From: Hybos culiciformis
Taxonomy: Eukaryota; Arthropoda; Insecta; Diptera; Hybotidae
DNA: 64,000 nt
Direction: 5' to 3'
Assembly (NCBI GenBank): GCA_964007475.1
Contig: OZ023273.1
Coordinates: forward strand, 134,389,308 to 134,453,307
The translations under genes were made by a program, and so were the position numbers. How positions within the stretch are numbered: the stretch's first letter is position 1; every line of letters starts with the position of its first letter. Shown here piece by piece: positions 11,565-21,500 of the stretch. The notes under the pieces are model-generated. The model worked only from the letters and a program-made list of their open reading frames with translations, had not been told where the DNA came from and searched no databases.

Positions 11565-12385
11565 AAATGAATAGTTTCTTCGTGTATCGGGGGACGGCTG
11601 CCCCCTAGGGCCCTTTTTTTTTTGGGGCATGGACTCTGTAAATTTCTGCACAACTGGTGTAATTTAAAAAACCAACATGCACGAAGCAATTGTGCAGAAA
11701 TTGGTGTAATTGCCGTTTCCTTGAAATTGTCAGAATGGCCTGAAACTTGGAGGGGGGGTAGAGGCGGTGCTCAAACTTCCAAAACTGAAATCAGTTTTTG
11801 GGGCTCGGGCCCCGTTTCGGAGATAGAGCCCCCGAAGTTTTCATACATTTTTGTATGGGAAATTTTTTTTTTTGGCCGATTGGCCCTATTTTTGGGAAAA
11901 GGGTAAAGGGGGTGCCCCAAAACAAGAAGGGGGGGGTGGGGGGCGGCGGGCGGGCGGTCTGGTGGTTGGTCAGTGGGATTTGCGGCTAGCCGCAAATCCC
12001 ACTGACCAACCACCAGACCGCCCGCCCGCCGCCCCCCACCCCCCCCTTCTTGTTTTGGGGTACCCCTACACTCTACAAAAAAAATGGGGCAAATCGAGCA
12101 AAAAAAAAAAATTGCCCATACAAAATGTATGAAAACTTTGGGGGGCTCTATCTCCGAAACGGGGCCCGAGCCCCAAAAACTGATTTCAGTTTTGGAAGTT
12201 TGGGCACCGCCTCTACCCCCCCCTCCAAGTTTCAGGCCATTCTGACAATTTCAAGGAAACGGCACTTTAGCCCAGAAATTTACAGAGTCCACGTCCCATT
12301 CGCTTCGCGCAAAGCGCGCTAAGAAAAAAAAAAAAAGTTCCCTAGGCGGAAGCCGTCCCCCGATACACGAAAAAACTATTCATTT
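11565..12385. mobile_element. GC-rich foldback (long inverted repeat) element between ELP4 and PITHD1
   Basis: The outer ends read AAATGAATAGTTTCTTCGTG on the left and the near-exact reverse complement on the right. Arms of roughly 350-400 bases face each other around the central palindrome GATTTGCGGCTAGCCGCAAA (near 11979-11998), and the flanking CAGACCGCCCGCC / GGCGGGCGGTCTG pair is perfect. The left arm carries about 60 extra bases near 11650-11705. G/C runs stand out against the AT-rich host. The open frames inside are palindrome artefacts, not genes. No clear target-site duplication is seen, so the class is unknown; it is a non-autonomous foldback or MITE-like insertion. Confidence 0.88.
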
Positions 12386-12439
12386 TAAATGACTATAAAT
12401 TTTCGGTAACATTTCTGCTTCGTTTTGCGTCTTGATTCA

Positions 12440-12640
12440 CAATTTTTTGGGCCGTAAATTTGCGCCTGACTAACGGAAAAGTACCGAAAAATGGAAAGAC
12501 TCCGAATGTGTCGAAGCGTTCGAACTGAGGACTGAAAATGGATTTTCCTGAAAAATGTTTAGCATAATCGGAGGCCCAAGGAAGCGAAGAGGAGACTGAA
12601 TTTCGAGCGATCGTCGAATAATTAAAACTATAACGACTAG
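12440..12640. repeat. Diverged dispersed repeat, related to 58070-58260
   Basis: Blocks shared with the distal copy include GCTGAAAATGGATTT or GACTGAAAATGGATTT followed by C-TGAAAA, then GTTTAGC, and then AAGGAAGCGAAG (AAGGAAACGAAG in the other copy) followed by GAGACTGAA. They occur in the same order and orientation. It directly follows the foldback element but is not part of its arms. The minus-strand frame over it has no recognisable domain. The family is unknown. Confidence 0.5.
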
Positions 12641-12956
12641 GTATATTCGTTTGGCGTACATGTCTTATTGTTTTGTTTACAAATTGAAATTTGTAAACTG
12701 TTACAAAATGCAAAAATGATTTTTAATTTTCCGATAATCCGCGTCCTCTCCTCGTCCCGCCGAGAAATTGTTTATGATAAAATTAATTTAAAAATTTATA
12801 AAATTTATATTTGAAACCAAAAAAAGGTTAAAAGTTTAAAATCTTAAATATCCTCTCGTTCGTATATTATTCTATTGATTTGAGTAATCTCAGAATTTAT
12901 TAATTATTTCACTGTCATAGTGTAATATTTGGTTAATTTCTTCTAGCTGAAGAAAA

Positions 12957-14027
12957 ATGCCTGACGACGGACACGGACACTCGCATAATTGTGGTCATGA
13001 AGCAACCGATGCTGATAATGCTCTTGAAATGGGAATCCAATACAGCTTGTACAAAAAAATCGATTTAGATAATTTAGAATGTTTGAACGAAGAAACTGAT
13101 AGTAGTGGAAAGCTTGTGTTTAAACCATATGAAAATAGAAATGATTTTACTCAGGTTAGGCATCTTTCATTTAACAAAGCTAAATTATTAAAAAAATAAT
13201 GGTTAAGTTTCAGTCTCATTTGTATTACTCCTATCTCCACATTGAGTCAAGAAATCAGGTTCAAAATCTTTGGGAAATAATCTTTTATCATCACTGTCTA
13301 AAATTTATTTTCTTATTCTATAACGTCCATTACTTTGTTAAAATGAGATTTATTTTTCAGTTCGTTCAAAGTGATGCAGACGAAGAATTACTTTTCAATA
13401 TACCATTTACTGGAAATATAAAATTAAAAGGAATTATAATAGTTGGTTCTGATGATCAAACCCATCCAGCTAAAGTGAGATTGTATGTGTTGAAAATATA
13501 ATAAAAAAAAAAGTAATATAAACAGAATTTTAATAAAATGAAAAAAAAAATTGTAGATTCAAAAATCGACCAAAGATGACTTTTAGTGATGCTGAGACTA
13601 AAGCAGATCAAGAATTTGAATTGATCCATAATCCCAGAGGCGATATTGAATATTCTCCAAAGTATTAAAAAGAAATACATATTTCATATTTTTCCATGAA
13701 TCACTTTAAAAAATTTTTTTTTTTTAGAATAGTAACTTTTTCATCGGTTCATCATTTGAGCTTGCATTTTCCAACAAATTTTGGGTCTGACAATACAAGA
13801 ATTTATTATATCGGTAGGTCTTCTATAGATAATATATAACTCATCCAAATCGAATTCAAATAAAAAGTATTTTCACTTGAATTTCAAATCCTTTCATTTT
13901 AGGTTTACGTGGAGAATGGAATGAAGCACATTATCATGGCGTGACTATTTGTAACTATGAGGCTCGACCAAATGTATCTGATCATAAAAATGAATTATTC
14001 GATTCAGTCACTAAGTCAATTCAATGA
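12957..14027 (+). CDS. PITHD1: PITH domain-containing protein 1 (PITHD1), complete, five exons
   Basis: This small conserved eukaryotic protein has a PITH domain, the domain also found at the C terminus of thioredoxin-like TXNL1, which binds the proteasome. Exons are 12957-13154, 13361-13482, 13557-13661, 13728-13813 and 13903-14027; the joins keep frame and give 211 residues, the same length as human PITHD1. The N terminus is His-rich (MPDDGHGHSHNCGHEA). The PITH domain includes QYSLYKKIDLDNLECLNE, FNIPFTGNIKLKGIIIVGSD, PAKVRLFKNRPKMTFSDAE, VTFSSVHHLSLHFPTNFG and IYYIGLRGEWNEAHYHGVTI. The protein ends SVTKSIQ. Introns are short (66-206 nt). The ATG at 12957 is the first in frame. It is divergent from ELP4 and convergent with skywalker. 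Confidence 0.97.
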
Positions 14028-14100
14028 GAACCGAAATTGTGAAGAATTTATTTAAATTTAACTGCGTGAATGATAATTGTTAAATTTAAATAATATGCTA

Positions 14101-14106
14101 AATAAA
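14101..14106 (+). terminator. Candidate polyadenylation signal of PITHD1
   Basis: AATAAA lies 74 bases after the PITHD1 stop, a typical spacing. Confidence 0.6.
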
Positions 14107-16554
14107 ACTCAATATTTTAATTTCATTGATTTTTTTTTTTAATAAAACATTCAATCACAATAAGATACACAGTTATTTTGGAACAATTGTCTTTTTTTGT
14201 ATATTTACGTTTTAATAAAACTTCGCTGAATATATAATTATACATAGTGTCAAAAAGATAATACATTTATAAACGCGTATATGTATATATAAATACTTAA
14301 ACAATTTTTTTTTTAACACTAACTCGGACTAAGCTCTGTCACAAAAAGAATCAGAAACAAAATATTAAGAAGTAATTTGGTGTTAATCTTTTCAATAAAC
14401 TTCACTAAAAAAAGACATCACGATCCAATACAGCAGTTGAAAAAAAATACTAAATTTAACTGAGTTTTATTTTTAAAAAATAATAAATACATATTGCTTT
14501 ATTATCATATTGGTTTATCTTTAAATAAACTTTACTTATTAAAAAATGTTTCATCTTTTTTTCAAGGGAATCTCTAGTATGAACTAAGTCCAATTAGATT
14601 ATTATTTTAATTGTAGAAGATATCAAAAATCATATTAAAAGTTTATAATCCTAATTGTCTTAATACTAGTGGCAATGAAATATCAATCAATCAATTATAT
14701 GTTGGTAATATTGATGTGATTCTAATGCAATTGAGCTTAGTATAATTAATTTAATTTTTATTACAACTTTTTAGAATAGTACAAAACAAAAACCTTATTG
14801 TATTTAATTTTTTTTTATCATATATGTTAAAAAAAATAAATAAATATTTTACTTATGTAAGCTTCATTTTTTATTTATACTACATACATTCATTTTTGCT
14901 TTATTAGCTCGTTGGATATTTATAGCATGCGAAGACTACATAATACAAAGAATTATAAAATTGAAATTCTGAGCTCAAACAAAAGCTCTTTGTAAATAAT
15001 TAATATTTTATTAATATTTTTTTTTCCGTCAAGTTGCTCCTATTTATTTTTTATATATCATAAAACTTTGGTATTTTTGTAATCTTTTTTTTTTGATTAA
15101 TCTTGTAAAAATGTTTATTGTAAAAATGAACAAATAATACTTTGAATGAAATAAAAATCTGTTTATTATTGTGTGTTCGCTTTTTGAGGTGCAAGGTCAT
15201 TTTTAAATATTGAATCTGATCATTAAAATTTAGTTCAATAATTCTTTTAAATTTTTTGAAAATATGTAAAATCATTAAAATAATATTATACATACTTACA
15301 ATGTAAATTCTATAATTTAAAAATACTGTTGCCTGTTACAATGTAAATTCTATAATTTAAAAATACTGTTGCCTGTGTAATAAAAAGTGAGCTCAAGTAT
15401 TCAAGTAATATGCAATGGAAAAACGCGCATATAATTAAAATAATAAAATATTAGTAAGAAATTTGTAATAATCAGAATACTTAGTAGGTAGTCATTTAGT
15501 AAAGATACTTAATATTTGAGTCGTTTTTAGTTAAAAATACAAAAAGTTAGTTATTACCATAAGAAAAAAAAATTCACACCAAATAAAAAAATCAAATAAA
15601 AAATACTCAATATAAAATAAATTTATTGATTTTTAAAAGATATTTCTAAAAACTGAAAAAAAAATTGCCATCAAATTATTAATAGAGGCTTTAATAAACT
15701 AAATAAATTATTATTATAATGATGTTGATACAAACCAAAAACATTTACATAACATTTGGGCTACTGCGATAACAAAAATTTCAAAAGAATAAAAAATCAT
15801 TAAATATTTAATTTTTATAACTATTTTTTCAATAATATAATTTTTATTTGCCATTTTAATAATGAGTAATAACATTAGTTAAACATTTGATTAATTTAAT
15901 TAATTTAAATATTTACAAAAAATTAAAACAATATATAATAATTTTAATTATAAATACTGATTTATACAAAAAAAAAAAATTAAACAATTAAATATAATAT
16001 AAATTAAAAAAAAATAAATGTAATTACGGTATTTTTTTTCTTATCAGAAATAAACATAAATTTTATGATAAATGTTAAAATTTCGTTGCGTTTTCCTTAA
16101 AAAAGAACTGTTTTTCAAAATATGTACTCTAAAATATATTTAATGAGTTTTGTCCTATAAAAATAAGTGTGTCATTAAAAAAGATTTTACAAATTCAAAA
16201 CTTAAATTTTTAAAAAATAGTGTGTGTTATCTTGATTACGTTATGCTCGTGAATTACTAATTTTATTCCAGAGAAACAGAAATGAAATTTATAAGAATCT
16301 AGAGGTTCGTTTGCTTTATTTTGACTCCAAAGCTGATTTCTCTTAATTAAAATGATTTGTATTATCACATTATTGTCAATTTGGGATATTTTGTCTCACG
16401 CATTGATTTTGACATACAACTAACTACATTATTTCTGATTTTGGTAGTTTGTATTTTTTTTTTGTATGCATAATAGTTATCTTTTAATATTGTAAATAAA
16501 ATTCTTGTATTATATTATATAATTAGCATACAATTTTAATGTTTCTTTAAACGC
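14107..16554. other. Intergenic AT-rich stretch after PITHD1
   Basis: This is non-coding DNA between the convergent PITHD1 and skywalker genes. Apart from the exact tandem duplication at 15296-15375 I see only A/T runs and no coding-like frame. Confidence 0.6.
15296..15375. repeat. Perfect tandem duplication, 2 x 40 bp
   Basis: The 40-base unit starts TTACAATGTAAATTCTATAA and ends ACTGTTGCCTG. It is present twice head to tail with no mismatch, so the duplication is recent (or a sequencing or assembly duplication). Confidence 0.95.
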
Positions 16555-16557
16555 TTA

Positions 16558-16697
16558 AGGTGAAAACACAATTGGAGCGACAACGACGGCGACATATAAA
16601 AAAGTCGCCTCAATATTTTCATTCTCATACAAATATATGGTTTTTGACAGTCGCTATCGCTGTCGCCGTCGTTGTCGCCCCAATTGTGTTTTCACCT
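16558..16697. mobile_element. Palindromic MITE, family A copy 1 (140 bp, TTA target duplication)
   Basis: The termini AGGTGAAAACACAATTGG... and its reverse complement form inverted repeats of about 35 bases that continue into GCGACAACGACGGCGA. It is flanked by TTA at 16555-16557 and 16698-16700. A second copy with the same ends and interior lies at 51216-51366. The 3-bp TTA/TAA target fits PIF/Harbinger-type insertion, but the transposase source is not in the window. Compared with the other copy it lacks about a dozen bases after the left arm. Confidence 0.93.
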
Positions 16698-16700
16698 TTA

Positions 16701-17357
16701 AGTTGCATTTCGAAATATAACTTTATTGTATTAAAGGTTTTATTGCAAATTTTTAAAGCGGCAAATAATAAAATGAACAAGTGTCGAATCATTAGCATCG
16801 ATTATGGTGGAATTTAATTATTAAATTGTTCTATTTTATTTAATTTTTTTTTAGAATAAAATTGTTTGAATAAGAATTTGCTTCTTCTTTCTAGTTCGTA
16901 AAATGAGTTTTTGGTATTTTTTTCACATTAATTTTTAAAATGCATGAAAACAAAAATAAGAAGTAATAATTAAAAAGCTTAAAACGTTTTAAATTAAAAA
17001 AGGTGTAGAATATAAAAATTTAATTAATATTGTTCTCCGTTTTTTAAATCAAACTTTATAAACGTAAAGACTTAACGTAATGACTTGTTAATTAATTTTA
17101 AAAATAATTTCAAAACAAATTTATCAAGATTATAATTTCTTAAAGTTTTTTTTTATTTATAGTAAATGAAGTATTGATTTATATAATTATTTACACATAA
17201 AACTTGAACAACAAAACATAACAATTTATTTTATTATTTTTCTCTTTTCATGTCTCATTTAAATCAGTCCATAAATAAAATTTTCAAACCAAGAATGTAA
17301 CATAAAAATGATTTTTATAAAAAGCGAAATTACTGTGGACAAATAACTGTTCGTAAT
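16701..17357. other. Intergenic AT-rich stretch, nothing recognised
   Basis: No gene, RNA or repeat structure was seen here; it precedes the possible last exon of skywalker at 17358. Confidence 0.5.
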
Positions 17358-17454
17358 TTATAAGAATGATTTATATAAATTAACTCCATCTTCGACAAGT
17401 GTAATTTGTTCTCCTGTCGCGCCAGTCCTACATTCAATGAGTACTTCCACCTTA
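17358..17454 (-). CDS. Possible alternative 3'-terminal coding exon of skywalker
   Basis: About 1.1 kb beyond the normal skywalker stop, a short GC-richer island on the minus strand follows an AG acceptor (TTGTGTAG at 17455-17462). It reads KVEVLIECRTGATGEQITLV and on to LYKSFL and a stop, 31 residues. It begins with one base (T) that completes a codon. This matches the phase-2 donor at 18746 and also a cryptic GT near the end of the normal last exon. Using the 18746 donor would replace the last 47 residues of the TLDc domain. A second frame over the same bases is also open, so coding status is uncertain. I do not recognise the peptide. Confidence 0.3.
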
Positions 17455-17462
17455 CTACACAA

Positions 17463-18537
17463 GCTTCAAAATTTAGTTACATGGGAAATAATATAAAAAA
17501 GTTGAATTTTCCATTGAACATTTATTAAAAGATAAAAAAAATGATTGAAAAGAATATTTACATTTAAAATACACTATAAAGAAGTGGCCATAAAAAAGTA
17601 GATGAAACGTTTTAAGATAATCTACTCTTATCTCACCTATGTATTTTATTAAATAAAAATATGTTTTTCATCTAATTTTTTTTTTGGACACATTCAAATG
17701 AATTAAAAGTGTTTTTTACTTTAAATTAAATAGATTAATTTTTCACTTTGTTTTCGAAATTTAAATTTATTTTTATTATTAATAAAAATCTAAATGTGTT
17801 ACGAAATTTGAAAAATCACGTAAGAGTTACAATTCTTGATAATTAAAATAAGCAGAAATTTGACTGGCAGACTGGTATTAATGAAATATAATAAAATGTA
17901 TGTATGAATAATGATTATTGATTACAAATAATAATTGTTACAATTAATAATTTTAATTTTTTTTTGTCCTTTTCATTGTACAGAAATTTATAACGTATAA
18001 TATAGTATAATTAATATTTGTTGAAGTCGTCTTATAAAAAAATTATTCTTATAATAATATAATGAAAAGAGTTTACGTACTATATTTTCTATCTACAGAG
18101 ATTTCATTTTTAATTCTAGGCTTACACACAATTCTAGAATTATAATTCTTTAACTCCGAGAAAATTGACAAAAAAAAACTTATTTTTGTTGCTTTGTTCA
18201 ACTACCATTATTGTATCGGTTTGATTTTTTCATCTTATTCGCCAAAAAAAGGGATGGAGAACAATTAATGGCGACATTTATGATCAAACACGAACCAAAT
18301 ACAGCATGACATTCAAGTACACCTAAGGAGTATTGTCACTTGTTCAGTAAATATTAAATGATAAACTTTTCACAAAAAAAAAGAAATACCATCATTCGCC
18401 TAACCAGTCAATTCATATAATTGAAATTACAATAATATTTAAGAATAAGCAAAGATAAGCAAGACACTAATTCATAGTTTTGTCAATAAACTAAATTTGA
18501 TGAGTTTTGAATTTTAAACTTAATAATTAAAAACAAT
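17463..18537. other. Probable skywalker 3' UTR or last alternative intron
   Basis: This AT-rich stretch lies directly downstream of the skywalker stop codon. It presumably holds the 3' UTR. No decisive poly(A) signal stands out; the nearest minus-strand AATAAA (plus-strand TTTATT) is near 17645. Confidence 0.4.
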
Positions 18538-21500
18538 TTAAGCCCCTGAAAAACCATACACTTCTAATACTCTAATTTCAAAATCACCAGACGGGCATAA
18601 AGGTGGATTGTTGAAAGTTTTACATCTATCGGTTTTACCATAACGAATATTTTCGTCCATCCAAATAGCTTGTCCTTCACTAAAATAGAACAAAAATTTA
18701 AACATAAATAAATTAATTCATGAAATATTGTGTTTCTTTACTTACCCCCCACCAATAGTTATCATTTTTGAATCGGCTGCCATGAATAATTCCGATGAAT
18801 GGCCTAAATCTCTTTCACCTTCTATCCCTACCCATGGATACTTAGCACGCTCTGGATACAATGAGAATAAAAATGTTTCTCCTGTGCCAAAGTAAGCTTG
18901 TCTGTTACCTCTTTCATCTTTCAAATTTCGTTCAAACCAACGAGATGAACAATATGCTCCAAATACCTAAAAAATATATTCGTTTTTTTTTAATTTGAAT
19001 AAAATTTATCTGACTTGGCTTTAAAAAGTATTATATTATTAAATTTAACTTCTCTGTTTCTTAAACACTTTTTTCTTTCTTAGAAAATTAATGTGTAGAA
19101 TTATTGGGAAATACAAAAAATAAATTACCTCATTGTTACATGTTTTTATCATCATTAACGTAGGTTCATGTTGTTCAACTCTTACATAAAATGTGGTTAA
19201 CGAACACCCATGTTCTTCGGTAGTATACAGCATTACCGGCTGATACATTGTAATTCTAACTGGCAGCCATGACCAAAGGGTAAAAAGCTGAAGTAAATTA
19301 AAATATATTTAAATTAAATAAAGTAAATATGTATTAAAAAATTTTAGTTTTTTCTTTTTTTGAGTACAGTTAACAAAAGAAATTAATTTAAAACCATTAT
19401 AAAATTCACTCAAGCAAATTAAATAAAAATTAACCTAAAAAAATAGTATTCATTAACGACTGCGTTTATTTAAATTATATTTATATATATATATATAATA
19501 TATATATGTATGTGGTATATATACAACATAAACAATAAAAAAAAAGTGTTAATTAAAAATGAGAATTCGGTGTGATTTTGTGTAAGTACATTGGATTATA
19601 ATATATCATGAATTAAATGTAATCTGTCAGTTTCTTATATTTAATTGTAATAAAAAATAATAATTAAATGCATAATCACAAAACTTATGAAAAACGAAAT
19701 ATCAGATTAGTTAGTCTAACATTAATTTCTTGTATGACAATCGTGACTATTATTTGGTTGCCACAATTTGAGGAAGACCTAATAATGTTCTTTATTTTAA
19801 ATGGATTCGTCTTCGAGTCTTCAAATATTTGGTTTTAATTACTTTTAGCTTCAGTAATTTAGTCTGATCCCTAAGAATAGTTATCAACAAAAAAAAGCAT
19901 AAAAAAGTTTCTATATGGTTCATCATTTTTCAGTTCACATTGTAATTGAGTTTGGATCGAATAAAAAAACTAAAGAAAAAATTCATTTTCTATTACAACT
20001 TTGGGAAAATATTGTATTTACAAAAGTAGAAAGAGAATAATTTTTGATTGTTAGATTTTTTTTTCATAGTTTGTAAAACATCGTAAAACAAAATATACAT
20101 TTCCTGACTTAAAAGGTAAGACACTTCTCTCATTTGGCTCATTATAAGATACATTATGTATTTGGGCCTATTAAATATTCTCTATATCAAGATTTTATCA
20201 ATTAAAAATTTAATTTACTAAAATGGAGTTAAAAAACTTTAGTTTAATCCTATTAGCAGACCTAATCAACTTCGGTTGCAACGTTACAAGAATCATATTA
20301 ACAAATACGTAAATGAAAATTATAAGAAAAAAATTTCTAATTCTGTCAGTTTTTATTCCACATTACCATAATTCATAACTCATTCTGATTTCTTTTTTTT
20401 TCAATATCAGTATTTCATATCATCTTCATTATTAGTTCATATTCTACTTTTAACATTTAGCGATAATCGGTTATTAATCATAGTTTATTTTTCATTAATC
20501 AAATTTTTGTGAATATGAATCCAATTTAAACTTAAAATGTAAATAAATGTTTTCTCTATTTAAACTTAACTTAAGTATATAAATTTTTTTATAAAACAAA
20601 AAAAAAATCATAAGGACAATTTGGTAACTTAAAAATAAGGATAAATAACTAAAATTATGTTCACATTTTATAACTAAAACAAAAGCTATACGTGGGAAAT
20701 TTTGGGGTAAATATTTTGATCACTACGTTTAACACAAAATTCACACTTACATCCTCTTGTTCGGCTATTTGACTTTTTAATGATTGAATGGGGTAAACAC
20801 CCATCGATAGGACTCTATGCCCTGGAGATTGAGAGCCCTGCATTATTATTTGAATTTTTTTTTTTTAATTTTTTTTTAGATTTAATGAATGTTTTTAATT
20901 GCAAACCAAAAATCATAAAAAAAAAACAATTTTGGGGATGAAATATCCAATTTCGTGCAAAAAAGAAAACCAAAAATTATAGAAAGAAAGTAGTAGCAAA
21001 ATAAATAGTTCAATTTTGATTATAAATTAAATTTTAAAATAAATTAGTAAAGGTTTGAAATTAGTATGTTGACATCAAATCAGCCAGCCAGCGTTAAAAA
21101 ATGAGCAAGAAAAAGGAAGAAAAATCAATGATTAAAATTTGAATACATCATTTCATAAAAATAAATCATTTTACACATTACTTGTTCATAAATATTTTTT
21201 TACAACATCTTATATAAACAATTTCTAATAGTTTTTGAACAAAATATCACACTAAAACCTCTATTAGATAGAAAACATCTTTAGATTTCTGAGAACAAAA
21301 TTAAATAAATAAACGTGAGTAATTTTACGTTTTGTGATATTTTCAGTAATTAATGATATTTCTTTTAAATTTTTTAGACGAATTTTGTGTTATTTGGTTT
21401 TTTGGAAGGTTTTAAAGTTGTGTCTGTATAAAGAGCCATTAATTTATTCCCAAATTTTGTTTTACAATGTAATTTTAATCTGAACTTTCTGTTATATTTT

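Noticed and set aside
11622..12322. Several overlapping open frames on both strands rich in Gly/Pro/Lys
   Set aside because: They lie in the G/C-tract arms of the foldback element and mirror each other; they are palindrome artefacts.
12393..12713. Minus-strand frame of 106 codons next to PITHD1
   Set aside because: It has no recognisable domain, and the DNA recurs in a diverged form near 58.1 kb, so it is a repeat rather than a gene.
16560..16817. Small plus-strand protein frame of 85 codons
   Set aside because: It starts inside MITE family A and reads through its palindrome.
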